From Thermasporomyces sp036564245 (GTDB lineage Bacteria > Actinomycetota > Actinomycetes > Propionibacteriales > Actinopolymorphaceae): a stretch of 64,000 nucleotides of DNA. Positions 41,201-49,731 of the stretch are shown one piece after another. The notes beneath the pieces are model-generated. The model did no database searches. It was not told where the DNA came from and was given only the letters and a program-made list of their open reading frames with translations. The translations under genes were made by a program, and so were the position numbers. Each line of letters opens with the position of its first letter. Positions within the stretch are counted from its first letter, which is position 1. The stretch is taken from the NCBI GenBank assembly GCA_036564245.1, contig DATCKU010000043.1:62001-126000 (forward strand), written 5' to 3'.

Positions 41201-42124
41201 TCACGCGGCGAGGAACTCCGTCAACGCGTCCGAGATGGGAAGCCCGGTCAGAATCTCTATGTACAGGAACTGGCCCTGCGGGTTGACCTCCAGGAAGACA
41301 TGCTCGCCGTTCTCAGCCACCTTGAAGTCGACTGTGCCGAAGACCAGACCGAGTTCGTCCATCAGCCGAAGAAGCGCGTCCCCTACGTCGTCGGGAAGCT
41401 CGTGCCGGGTACAGGGAGCATCGGAGTCTAGGCGAGAGTCCACGTCAGCGCGCCCTTGCGAGGTCAGGATGCGGGCCGCGAAGATCTGTCCTCCGATCAC
41501 CGTGGCGCGCACGTCAGCCGGTCCGACAATTCGCTCCTGAAGAATGGTCGGGCACAGCGCGAGGTCCACGACGTGCTGTGAGGCCTTCGCGTCCCAGGCG
41601 CGGGTGTCGATGAACTGATGTGGGGGTGCGGTCATGGCCTTGTGCACGACCGCGCCGTGATGCTCGGCCACAAACGCCAACGCTTCCTGCGGATCACTGG
41701 TGATGAGCGTCCTGGGCACTCGGAGGCCAACCTTTGACGCGAGCGACAGTTGGAGAGGCTTCGTAGCTGCCCGTTGTTTCACCGGGTGACTTACATGGCG
41801 CATGGATTCAAGCGACAGAAGTCCGTCGAGAGCCATCGCCCACTCGTTTTGAGCGAAGGAGCGGTCGTACTCGTCGGTCAGCACAGCACCGACCTGAACG
41901 GTACCCGGGCGACGATGCCAGACGGTGGATATGTCATCCGTCGTGATCCGAGGTCTACCAGCGAGTGTGAGCGCACCGCGATGCGTGTCGGGGCTAAGGG
42001 TGACCGAATCGCCCATGCCGATTTCCCCTCGCGAGAAGCAGACAACGTCGAGCCCTCGCTGTTGGAGTTTCCGCGAAATGTGCCTCGCGTGGACGTCCTG
42101 GGGGTTGGACAGGATCAGAATCAT
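41201..42124 (-). CDS. ATP-grasp ribosomal peptide maturase (graspetide synthetase-like)
   Basis: A 307-residue ATP-grasp enzyme of the MvdC/MvdD/TgmB kind. It has an N-terminal domain with the family's W-x-R-R-P motif (Trp69-Pro73), and ATP-grasp residues Lys162 (VVHKAMT), Glu197 (ILQERIVGP), and the metal ligands Asp266, Glu279 and Asn281 (FGTVDFKV, VFLEVNPQGQ). The C-terminus YIEILTGLPISDAL is characteristic of peptide maturases. These enzymes join Thr/Ser or Lys side chains to Asp/Glu side chains in precursor peptides, forming omega-ester or omega-amide rings. It is the last gene of a three-gene coupled operon. Confidence 0.88.
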   Translation of the reverse strand: MILILSNPQDVHARHISRKLQQRGLDVVCFSRGEIGMGDSVTLSPDTHRGALTLAGRPRITTDDISTVWHRRPGTVQVGAVLTDEYDRSFAQNEWAMALDGLLSLESMRHVSHPVKQRAATKPLQLSLASKVGLRVPRTLITSDPQEALAFVAEHHGAVVHKAMTAPPHQFIDTRAWDAKASQHVVDLALCPTILQERIVGPADVRATVIGGQIFAARILTSQGRADVDSRLDSDAPCTRHELPDDVGDALLRLMDELGLVFGTVDFKVAENGEHVFLEVNPQGQFLYIEILTGLPISDALTEFLAA

Positions 42125-42546
42125 CTGTCTATAAGCCCCTGGCTCAACAAGAACTCGCGTTCGAGGTCGCGAAAGCGTGTCGCCGGGCCGAGTGTGATGA
42201 CAGGTGGCCGAACGGAGAGCGCGAACGGGCGTCGCCCAGGTGATGGGCGCTCACAGAGCTCGCCGGGGCGTGCATCCTGGAGCGGGGCCCCCGGCCGTAC
42301 GACGACTCGAAATACCCGCGGCGCCAAGTGCAGTCGGTCGCCCCCCGAGGTGGGCACCTCCTCGACCTCTACGATGTCCTCTGCGCGGAAGGTAAGTCGT
42401 AGGTCGTCGACGAGAACGTGCACCTGGTCAAGGCCGCCAGCGAAAACGCGGCCAGTGAGCACGATACCGTCGGCCGCCTGTTCGTCCGCCAGCGGCAAGC
42501 GGGAGAGCCAATGATTGAAGCCGCTGCTCATCCGGGTGTCGCCCAT
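42121..42546 (-). CDS. Partner protein with a beta-barrel domain related to the putative precursor
   Basis: A 141-residue protein; the ATP-grasp start overlaps its stop (ATGA). Its middle part (residues 30-90: LTGRVFAGGLDQVHVLV ... VFRVVVRPG) clearly matches the folded domain of the upstream 162-aa protein, including LTGR at residues 30-33 in both. The C-terminal third differs and ends in a predicted helix (FRDLEREFLLSQGLIDR). It has no obvious catalytic motif and lacks a core-like tail. It could bind the precursor or present it to the ATP-grasp enzyme. No named family was recognised. Confidence 0.75.
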   Translation of the reverse strand: MGDTRMSSGFNHWLSRLPLADEQAADGIVLTGRVFAGGLDQVHVLVDDLRLTFRAEDIVEVEEVPTSGGDRLHLAPRVFRVVVRPGAPLQDARPGELCERPSPGRRPFALSVRPPVITLGPATRFRDLEREFLLSQGLIDR

Positions 42547-42552
42547 CGGGTC

Positions 42553-43041
42553 TCATTGGCGCAGATCGTCGGCTGGGCAGTTGTCCGGCTCGGAGTCGTC
42601 GCAGGCGTCCGGTTGGCCCTGGCCTCCGGTGATCGTGTCCGTGTCGGTGTACGTACAGGTCCCCACGCCAATGTAGTCCTTGAACGTCCTGTCGGTGTAT
42701 ACCTTCTCACCATCGCGCGCAAGCTCGATGGACTGTGTGCTGCCCGGTATGTTCTCGCCAGACACGCCGCTCGTCTTGACTCTCAAGAGAGGAGTAATCG
42801 CGCTCGGGTCCCTCACCACAACCCGCACAGCATCCGGTTGGGACTTACTAACAAACGTGACGTCGACAAGATTGGCGATGGGTACGGCGACGATGCCTCC
42901 ACGAACGGCCAGATGGACATTGTCGGCGCTGCGGCTGATCGCACGACCGGTCAGCGCCGTCAGACCGACGTGATCGTCTTGCCTTTGTTCGAGGCTGTCA
43001 AGTAGCTTCCGAACTGAGTCAGGCTGCGGGGAGGCCGCCAT
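42553..43041 (-). CDS. Putative graspetide precursor with folded leader domain
   Basis: A 162-residue protein from the ATG at 43041, preceded by AAAGGTGG. Residues ~28-88 form a small beta-barrel-like domain also present in the next gene. The tail (124-162) is unlike a folded protein: Thr at every second residue from 128 to 138 (TCTYTDTDTIT), a Gly/Gln spacer, then an acidic, Cys-bearing segment (DACDDSEPDNC; Cys129, 147, 155). Graspetide cores supply Thr/Ser donors and Asp/Glu acceptors in this order. Its stop is 6 nt before the next start. An alternative is a structural protein with an acidic tail; the neighbouring ATP-grasp gene favours a RiPP precursor. Confidence 0.65.
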   Translation of the reverse strand: MAASPQPDSVRKLLDSLEQRQDDHVGLTALTGRAISRSADNVHLAVRGGIVAVPIANLVDVTFVSKSQPDAVRVVVRDPSAITPLLRVKTSGVSGENIPGSTQSIELARDGEKVYTDRTFKDYIGVGTCTYTDTDTITGGQGQPDACDDSEPDNCPADDLRQ

Positions 43042-43726
43042 CGTTAGCCACCTTTCTCGCCGAAGGCGAAGGCAATGCAGAGCACGCGGCACATCTTCCA
43101 AGCAGGCCCTGCACGGGGAATACCGCTACCGGTTGCCGGCTGAGCCGGCACGGGAACAGGCCTCGTGGCCTGGTCTATGGAGCTGCAGCCACCTTTCGTA
43201 GCTCAGTTCAGAAGTCCCGGAACGCGCTCTGGCGAGATCGTACCACCATTTTGGTGTCGCAACAGCCCTTTATCGCCAAACACGTCAGCAACTCAGCCAA
43301 CCAGTCATCCCGCCCCATAGCTGCGGCCATAGGAACTCAACTGGGTCCGGTGTGTGGCCGGCCGGGGAGGAACCGCGCTGAGGCAACTCCTAATGGGGAT
43401 CTATCGGGCGTTTCCCCCATCGGGAGTTGTTTGAGGGGGACGCTGGTCGCCGAGCGGCTGGCCGGTGAGCACTGGCAGACCTGGAGTTGTGATTCCTTCG
43501 GCTAGACATGCCCGGCCGGTCGGTGAGGGCTGCCTGTAGCACTGGAAGGGATGGTGTGCAGTCGAGCACTGATCCATTAGGTCGGACGAGGTCGTGATCG
43601 GTATCGGGGCCGACCGCGAGCTGTGGGCGGATGCCTCACTGCTGCCGGCATATGCTCGGGCTAGAGCCGTCCGAGGCTCGCAACGGCATCCGATGTGGGC
43701 TGAGCAGGAAGGAGGCTGAGGAAGCG
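43042..43726. other. Gene-poor stretch with one hairpin
   Basis: No credible gene. At 43384-43429 CAACTCC pairs with GGAGTTG and inside it ATGGGG with CCCCAT, followed by TTGTTTG; it may be a terminator. The promoter of the ATP-grasp operon must lie near 43050-43250 on the minus strand. 43430-43726 shows nothing recognisable. Confidence 0.45.
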
Positions 43727-43981
43727 CTATCTGGGTCGAAACTCACGCGGCATCCACCCTGGTTCGAATTGTGGATGGTCGCACCACAAGGCGGCTACCT
43801 CCCTCAAAACCCTGAACATCGCCGCCTTCTGTTCTGCGTTACGCGCTGTCCGATACATGAAAACGAACTGCCTCCGCAGCATGCAGGTTTTCATTCTGTT
43901 GTTGTATTGAGTCAGCGCCGCCCGCTCCTCCTCGGCGACCCTCTCGATGATGAAGTTGTCAATCGTACCATTAGATTCCAT
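43727..43981 (-). CDS. DUF6221-like small protein
   Basis: An 84-residue protein whose C-terminus (VLREVAALWCDHPQFEPGW) has the D-H-P-x-(F/Y)-x-x-x-W ending typical of DUF6221 proteins on actinobacterial phages, plasmids and islands. The rest is helical with several Arg/Gln residues. The coding region is clearly less GC-rich than its neighbours, which supports horizontal origin. AGGGA lies upstream of the ATG at 43981. Function unknown. Confidence 0.6.
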   Translation of the reverse strand: MESNGTIDNFIIERVAEEERAALTQYNNRMKTCMLRRQFVFMYRTARNAEQKAAMFRVLREVAALWCDHPQFEPGWMPREFRPR

Positions 43982-44306
43982 TTGTCAGGTCCAGGTCCCT
44001 TTGGTGGTCTGGGTGAGGTTTCAAAAGGCGCGTCTTTACCGCATCACACCATTGGTGAGTTGCCCCCGGTGTTAAAGTCCTGGCCGTACCGGGACCTTGG
44101 TCTCCTCCTTGGCTGAGGTTTACCACAGATGCGGTGTATCTCCCGGACACACCAAATGTATTGGCGCTCTGGTCAAGTTCGGGCTGCTTGGTTGCACCGA
44201 GCCTCCAGATCCCCTGGGCTGTTGGCTCACCTCGAGATCGTGTAGCGCAAGAGCCCTTGGCGCTGCGCGTTGCGGGAGTCACCAAGCTCTGCGAAGATCT
44301 CTCCCG

Positions 44307-44954
44307 ATGGACGTTGAACCCAAAGGCAGCGGCGCGAGAGGAACGCTGCTCCTGATCCACGGAGGTCTGTGGGAAGACGGCATGGATGCCGACCGCTTCT
44401 GGCGCTGGCCCGGAATTGTCTCCGGACTGACACGGTACGGATTTGACGTGCTTGCGCCTGAGCGGCTGCGTCGGGCACCAGACTGGAGTGCCGAGGCCGA
44501 CCACCTGGCGGCACACCTGCCCCCTAGACCAGTGACAATCGTTGCCGGATCGAATGGCTGCTCGGTCGCTGTGCGTCTTGCGTTGATGTTTCCGAGCCGA
44601 GTCGAACGCCTCGTACTGGCCTGGCCAGCCACGGCAGGCGACGCCGATGTCGACGCGCGGACCCGGACTGGGCTAGCGCAGCTCGGTGCGGCGCCTCATG
44701 TCATCGAGGCCCTGTTGGCCGGCCACACGCTGCGCGGTGTCACTGACGACGAACTAGCCTCGCTCGACCTGCCGGTCGCAGTCCTGCCCTCCCTGGTTGC
44801 CAACCCGTTCCACCAGAGGCACACGGTGGACCAGCTGTGTCGTATCCTGCGTCAGGCCGTCGAGTTGCCCGGCTGCCCTGAACCACCTGATCCTCGCTTC
44901 GCGGAACACGCGACGTCGTTCCTGAAGGCCATCGCCGACTTCGCCACGCCGTGA
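44307..44954 (+). CDS. Alpha/beta-hydrolase fold protein
   Basis: A 215-residue protein with an early LLLIHGGLWEDGMDADRFW (HGG oxyanion region), a nucleophile elbow of the form A-G-Ser-N-G in TIVAGSNGCSVAVRLALMF, and a late His-containing stretch (ANPFHQRHTVDQL). The small size fits an esterase or lipase-like enzyme without a cap. The longer open frame upstream is unlike a protein; the ATG at 44307 is chosen. It is the first gene after the low-GC region and may be cotranscribed with the TPR gene 60 bp downstream. Confidence 0.78.
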   Translation: MDVEPKGSGARGTLLLIHGGLWEDGMDADRFWRWPGIVSGLTRYGFDVLAPERLRRAPDWSAEADHLAAHLPPRPVTIVAGSNGCSVAVRLALMFPSRVERLVLAWPATAGDADVDARTRTGLAQLGAAPHVIEALLAGHTLRGVTDDELASLDLPVAVLPSLVANPFHQRHTVDQLCRILRQAVELPGCPEPPDPRFAEHATSFLKAIADFATP

Positions 44955-45014
44955 CGCTCGGGTCTAGCCGGATGAGCCGTTGCTCATCGAGAGACTTGTA
45001 CGACACTGTGGGAC

Positions 45015-45644
45015 ATGGCTACCGACTGGTTTCGCAGCCCGGACTGGAGCCCTGCTGCTCAGGAGGACTTTGAGAGGCGCCTCGCGCGTGCGCGACCCTA
45101 CAACCGCTGGCAGTATCTGCGCATCAAAGGGCTGGCGCTTCATGATGCCGGCCTCCCCGACGCTGCGCGGACGCTCTGGCTGCGCATCCTCGACGGTGAG
45201 GGTGACGACGGATTTGAACGACCCAGTGTGCTGGAACATCTGGGCGACCTGCACAAGGACTCCGACCCGGCCGAGGCTGAGCGCTACTACCGGATGCTGC
45301 TGGCTGAGTATCCAACGCTGACCCGAACGACGGGTACGGCGGAGATCTCGCTCGCCGAGCTCTTGATCGACAAGGGCGACCAGGCCTCGCTGGAGGAAGC
45401 CGGAAGACTTCTCGATTCGTGGCTCGATCGGGAGCCCGTAAAGTTTCCCAACGTCCTGTTTCGCTGGCACCTGGCATTGATCCGTATCGCTCAGGCGACT
45501 GGCGACCAGGAAACAGTGCGGCGTTGCGCTCGAACCGCGTTGGAGCTGGCCGCCCGAGGCCCCTTGTTTCCGCGCCACAAGGATGTGGGCGTGGTTCGCA
45601 CCGATGACCTGACCCTGCAACGGCTGCGCAGGCTCGCCAGGTAG
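45015..45644 (+). CDS. TPR-repeat protein
   Basis: A 209-residue, fully alpha-helical protein with at least three tetratricopeptide-like repeats (ALHDAGLPDAARTLWLRIL, EHLGDLHKDSDPAEAERYYRMLL, AELLIDKGDQASLEEAGRLL). It is predicted cytoplasmic and to mediate protein-protein contacts. The N-terminus (WFRSPDWSPAAQEDFERRLARAR) is common to actinobacterial TPR proteins of unknown function. No enzymatic motif. Confidence 0.78.
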   Translation: MATDWFRSPDWSPAAQEDFERRLARARPYNRWQYLRIKGLALHDAGLPDAARTLWLRILDGEGDDGFERPSVLEHLGDLHKDSDPAEAERYYRMLLAEYPTLTRTTGTAEISLAELLIDKGDQASLEEAGRLLDSWLDREPVKFPNVLFRWHLALIRIAQATGDQETVRRCARTALELAARGPLFPRHKDVGVVRTDDLTLQRLRRLAR

Positions 45645-45823
45645 TCAGACGATGCGTGTGACGGGACAGTCCTGACCGTACAGCGGCAGCCGCGCCAGAC
45701 AGGCCGGGCGTGCAACCCGCGTGCACAGGCAGCGGACTGATCTGTCCCGAAGACCGCCGGCTCGGTCGACGTCATCCGCAGTACAGCACGACTAAAGGGC
45801 CGCTACAGCGTGGCGGCGTACGA

Positions 45824-46321
45824 ATGGTCGGTATGACCTACGGTGACGTGCCGCTGAGCCGGGACGACTACGTCGATCCGTACCTCGACATCTCCGCCGA
45901 CCCGGCGGTCGTGAAGCTACTTCGCGATGCTTTGCAGGACTGCGCGGAGCACGGTGACGATCCGGTACGGGCCGAGCTGGCGCGGGAGATCCTCGCCGGC
46001 CGAATGCGCGCGAGCGAGATCATGTCAGTACCTGCGTACCGCGAGGCCTTGACGTCGGGCCTCGAGGAGTTCCTGCGTTCGCAAGACAGCCTCACTGAGG
46101 CCGAACGACTCGAGCAGGAACGCCAGGCGCACAGGCAGCTTGACGCGATTCGTTCCGAGGTGATGTCGGGCAAGGACGCTCCCGCGCACGACGCGCCCAC
46201 AGAACCGGCGTCTGTAGTGCAAACCGGCTCGGAACATCCGGTTGTCGACGAGGCGCTGGACGACCTGGTGATCGGGAGTTCAGTCGGAGCAGACGATGGG
46301 GGAGGACAGCTATGGCCGTGA
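45824..46321 (+). CDS. Conserved hypothetical protein upstream of a WXG100-like gene
   Basis: A 165-residue protein, mostly helical (AELAREILAGRMRASEIMSV, then REALTSGLEEFLRSQDSLTEAERLEQERQ), with an acidic, disordered C-terminus. The ATG at 45824 or the one at 45833 could be the start; no strong ribosome site is seen. Its end overlaps the start of the 46312 gene by 10 bp, so the two are made together. The gene type, next to a WXG-like gene, is often seen near type VII secretion substrates, but no family is assigned. Confidence 0.6.
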   Translation: MVGMTYGDVPLSRDDYVDPYLDISADPAVVKLLRDALQDCAEHGDDPVRAELAREILAGRMRASEIMSVPAYREALTSGLEEFLRSQDSLTEAERLEQERQAHRQLDAIRSEVMSGKDAPAHDAPTEPASVVQTGSEHPVVDEALDDLVIGSSVGADDGGGQLWP

Positions 46322-47451
46322 AGTACGACATCGGCGAGATCAAATGTTACAGCGCGACTCTTTTGGAGCTGCGCGACGACGGCTCGCTGTCGTCCTATGT
46401 ACGGGACTCGACCGAGCTCGACCTGATCGATCGAGGTGTTCGATATGCCTTGCTCTCCCTCGTCGCCGACCCACACGAGAGGATCGTCAGCTCCGTACGT
46501 AAGACAGTCGAGCGCGTCGAAGAGATCCTCTATCACTCGTGGCGGGAGCTCGACGACGCGGCGATGCAGTACGAACAGTGCGAGAAGGGCAACGAGAACA
46601 TCGTGGGTCGGGTGTGGACCCGAGCTGAAATGGAGCGGGCCGACGAGTCCATCGGCCCGGTGAAGCGCCCGCCGGAGGGGAACCACGGCCTGAGGACGGG
46701 TCCCGAGGCCTATTCCTGGGGCAAGACCGGGCTCGCCAGGATCTACAACATCGAGCCTCGTCCATCGCGGCACCTGGTCCCACCGCGGAACATTTTGGAC
46801 CCCGATCCCGGTGCCACCAAGGCGATCGCAGGCGTTCTGGACCTCGTGAGCATATCGGCGTGGGCATTCGAGATCGTGAAGATGTTGACCGGCAAAGACG
46901 TTCCCCAGATGGTGTCGCAATTCCTTGGAGGGAATTGGGAGGCCTTCGGTAAGTGCGCAGATGCTTTGCGTCGTGTGGGTCTCGCGGTCAAGGACTTGGG
47001 CCACTACGTATGGAAGGGCAACCAGCTGCTCGACTGCACGTGGGGCGGCAATGCAGCTGACCTTTGCTTCGCTTACCACCATCGCTTGGCGAAGTCGTTG
47101 GAACGGCTCCAGGAACCACTCGACAAGCTCTCGAACGCGTATGTGGCAGTGGCGAGGGCAGTGGAGCAGCATACGGCCGCACTGGCCGACGCGCTCAAGA
47201 TGCTGATCGACGAGGCGATCGCGGCTGCCTTGTCGACGGCGAGCCCGGTCGTCGCAGCCGGCATCGCGATGACTGTTGAGGGCCGACTGATGAAATGGGT
47301 GGCGAGGATTCAGTACATCATCGGCATCATGCGCGAAGCTGCTAGCCAGGCGTTGGTCGGGGTCGGAGCCGCTGTGGCGGTGCTCAACCAGTTTCTCCAG
47401 CAGTTCCCGCCGTCGGACAACTACGCCAATATGGTGCGCGGCCGCGGGTGA
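46312..47451 (+). CDS. WXG100-like domain protein (type VII secretion substrate-like)
   Basis: A 379-residue protein, almost all helical. The N-terminal third (SSVRKTVERVEEILYHSWRE) and the central part (KCADALRRVGLAVKDLGHYV, then WGGNAADLCFAYHHRL) have the helix-turn-helix-hairpin character of ESX/WXG100 domains, with a W-x-G at the hairpin. A hydrophobic segment follows (AALSTASPVVAAGIAMTV). No secretion ATPase or toxin domain is linked. The overlap with the preceding gene supports an operon. It could be an exported protein using a T7SS located elsewhere. Confidence 0.62.
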   Translation: MAVKYDIGEIKCYSATLLELRDDGSLSSYVRDSTELDLIDRGVRYALLSLVADPHERIVSSVRKTVERVEEILYHSWRELDDAAMQYEQCEKGNENIVGRVWTRAEMERADESIGPVKRPPEGNHGLRTGPEAYSWGKTGLARIYNIEPRPSRHLVPPRNILDPDPGATKAIAGVLDLVSISAWAFEIVKMLTGKDVPQMVSQFLGGNWEAFGKCADALRRVGLAVKDLGHYVWKGNQLLDCTWGGNAADLCFAYHHRLAKSLERLQEPLDKLSNAYVAVARAVEQHTAALADALKMLIDEAIAAALSTASPVVAAGIAMTVEGRLMKWVARIQYIIGIMREAASQALVGVGAAVAVLNQFLQQFPPSDNYANMVRGRG

Positions 47452-47645
47452 AGCACGTGAGAGATGCGGCAGCTCATGCCGCCTGGCCGTACGGTACGTC
47501 GAAAGAATCCCCGCACGAGTTCGTGACGTCCGTACGGCCAGGTGGCAGGGTTGTCTTAGGCTATGCCGCCCTTGGCTTCGGCGAAGCGCAACGTGTCGCC
47601 GAATGGCTCGTGTACGTGAACCTCGCGAGCCGCCGAACTGTCTGA
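47448..47645 (+). CDS. Small open frame coinciding with a long palindrome (doubtful gene)
   Basis: A 65-codon frame whose GTG at 47448 overlaps the preceding stop. The first third, however, is taken up by a long imperfect inverted repeat (47477-47547), which suggests the sequence is a structural or mobile-element feature rather than a coding region. No resemblance to a known protein was seen. It is listed because the overlap suggests coupling. Confidence 0.3.
   Translation: MKHVRDAAAHAAWPYGTSKESPHEFVTSVRPGGRVVLGYAALGFGEAQRVAEWLVYVNLASRRTV
47477..47547. repeat. Long imperfect palindrome (about 22 paired bases)
   Basis: CCTGGCCGTACGG (47482-47494) is perfectly complementary to CCGTACGGCCAGG (47530-47542). 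The stem extends outward past one mismatch (TGCC/GGCA) and inward past a bulge (ACGTC/GACGT). The loop of ~24 nt holds a further small hairpin. It could be a strong terminator for the 46312 gene or the end of a small mobile element. Confidence 0.7.
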
Positions 47646-47668
47646 CACATCAACGACTGGCACCGTGG

Positions 47669-49297
47669 TCAGGTCACGGCTTGCGTATCGAGCTGGACAC
47701 CTGGATTGCCCGGTTCGGTGATGAAGCTGGCACGGGTACTGATCGGTGCGCCTGGTGTCGAGACGTACGGCATCACAAGGTGGTCGGCTTGACAACGTTC
47801 TGAGCTCAAGGTCATCCGCAAGTAGCCGCGCTGATGGTTCATGAACTTCACGTGCGGATTGTTGGCGAGCACGGTCTTGCTGTGGTCGTCAAGGTCCTCG
47901 CCATCCTGGTCAGAGGAAGCAGACGTCCCGGCGAACTCGACGGCGACCGTGGGGGAGTTCGGATCGTCGAAGTCCGCCTTGAGATCGGACGCCATGTGGC
48001 GGTGACGGTCGCCGCTCACGACCACCGGGTTCACACCCTCAGTCTTGGTGAACGCTGCGAAGAGCCGGTCCCGAGCTGCTTTGTAACCGTCCCACGCGTC
48101 CATGAAGAACGGTGGCGAGTCGCTGCCGTCGAGAGCACACTGGGTCATGGGTACCTGGTTGGCGAGTACGTTCCACATGGTGCTCGAGGCCGCGAGACCG
48201 TCGTACAACCAACGCTCCTGCTCGAATCCCAGCATCGTCCGCGCCGGGTCCAAGCGTTCGGTGCACCCGGCCTTTGCGCCATCCCCGCACGCCTGGTCGT
48301 CGCGGAACGTACGACCATCGAGGATGTGGAACGTCGCCAGCCGGCCGTAGCGGAGGCGACGATAGAGCGTGATGTCTGCTCCGTCGGGCTTTTGCGGCAG
48401 TCGCAGCGGCAGGTTCTCGTAGTACGCCTGGGCCGCCGCGGCACGCCGCGCCCGGAAGACTGCCGGGTCCTCACCGACGTCGCGTGAGATGTCACCGGCC
48501 CAGTTGTCGTCGACGTCGTGGTCGTCCCACGTCACAACGAACGGCGTGGCGGCGTGGGCTGCCTGCAAGTCGGGATCGCTGTGGAACACCGCGTGCCGGT
48601 TGCGGTAGTCGGCGAGGGTCAGCGGCTCGTTCCTGATCTCGACGGGCAGGGCAGTCTGCCGATGCAGCCCGTCGGCCGGGATGACGTTCTCGTAGATGTA
48701 GTCACCAACGTGGAGAACGAGGTCGAGGTCGTCCTCTGCCATGTGCCGGAACGCGGTGTAGAACCCCGCCCACCACGCCTGGCACGACGCGACACCGAAG
48801 CGGATCTGATCCGGTGTCGAGTGCGCGGCCGGTGCGGTCTTGGTCCGCCCGACCGGGCTCTCGAAGCCTTGCGCCATGAAGCGGTAGAAGTACTCTCGCT
48901 CGGGTTCCAAGCCGTGGACCTCTACATGGACGCTGTGTCCCAGCTCGGGCACGGCCATCCGCTGTCCTTGCTTCACCACCTTGCGGAAGCGTTCGTCGTG
49001 GGCCACCTGCCATCGCACCGTGACTGGGTGGTGAGGCATGCCGCCTCGACCGTCGAGGGCGAGCGGGTCCGGTGCCAGTCGGGTCCACAGGACCACGCCG
49101 TCGGGGTGAGGATCGCCGGATGCGACGCCGAGAGTGAACGGATACTCGGTCACAAGCCTTCCTGCCGACGCCTTGGCGTGGGTGAAGCCAGTCGCATAGA
49201 TCGCCAAGCCGCTGATGCTGGTCGTCAGCAACCTGCGTCGCGCGAGACCGCGCCCTCGACGCGCACCGTCTCCCTCCGGCCTGCCCCAGTCGGCCAT
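47669..49297 (-). CDS. phoD: PhoD-type alkaline phosphatase/phosphodiesterase, Tat-exported
   Basis: A 542-residue protein with an N-terminal twin-arginine-type signal (GLARRRLLTTSISGLAIYA) followed by the PhoD N-terminal beta domain (FTLGVASGDPHPDGVVLWTR) and the metallophosphatase domain (LVLHVGDYIYE, TWDDHDVDDNW, VVSGDRHRHMASDL). PhoD enzymes need Ca and Fe and release phosphate from mono- and diesters outside the cell. The ATG at 49297 follows GGAGGGGGC. It is convergent with the WXG-like operon. Confidence 0.92.
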   Translation of the reverse strand: MADWGRPEGDGARRGRGLARRRLLTTSISGLAIYATGFTHAKASAGRLVTEYPFTLGVASGDPHPDGVVLWTRLAPDPLALDGRGGMPHHPVTVRWQVAHDERFRKVVKQGQRMAVPELGHSVHVEVHGLEPEREYFYRFMAQGFESPVGRTKTAPAAHSTPDQIRFGVASCQAWWAGFYTAFRHMAEDDLDLVLHVGDYIYENVIPADGLHRQTALPVEIRNEPLTLADYRNRHAVFHSDPDLQAAHAATPFVVTWDDHDVDDNWAGDISRDVGEDPAVFRARRAAAAQAYYENLPLRLPQKPDGADITLYRRLRYGRLATFHILDGRTFRDDQACGDGAKAGCTERLDPARTMLGFEQERWLYDGLAASSTMWNVLANQVPMTQCALDGSDSPPFFMDAWDGYKAARDRLFAAFTKTEGVNPVVVSGDRHRHMASDLKADFDDPNSPTVAVEFAGTSASSDQDGEDLDDHSKTVLANNPHVKFMNHQRGYLRMTLSSERCQADHLVMPYVSTPGAPISTRASFITEPGNPGVQLDTQAVT

Positions 49298-49731
49298 AGA
49301 TGCCCCCTCCTGCCGCACTTTCGACGTAAGACCGGAACATCCGTCTTGCGACTGTAGTCGTCTGAAGCGGGCAGGACATCGCCAGAGCTCGGCCGGTGTG
49401 TGCCACGTTGCGACGGGCTACGTCCGCACCCGGACGCTCATACGCAGCGCTGCATCGTCTGCAGCGAAGCGACTCGTCGATGGAGGTGCGAGCGCGAACG
49501 TCCTTTCATGTCGTACGAACGCAAGGACGCCGAATCGTTGGCAGCAAGCAAAAGCTGGACCACCAACCTGCTGTCGGTCCGTACCAACTCACCATCTGTA
49601 TTGAGGCCAGCAGGTGTGGCTCGACGAGTTCTCCGCCGATTGCTCAGTGGCGTCGGCACTCACGTCGTGAGCTGAGGTAGCCCTCGTCGAGCCAGACACG
49701 TACATTGCTGTTGGCGGTACTCCGACCTCGC
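49298..49731. other. Gene-free stretch upstream of phoD
   Basis: No credible gene or repeat is visible on either strand; it holds the phoD promoter region and the end of the DoxX gene on the minus strand. Confidence 0.5.

Noticed and set aside
42553..43041. Lanthipeptide-type precursor because of three Cys and many Thr
   Set aside because: No lanthionine synthetase or cyclase-like gene nearby; the ATP-grasp enzyme fits ester or amide ring formation better.
45824..47645. Toxin-immunity module
   Set aside because: No toxin domain or immunity-like family could be recognised in any of the three frames.
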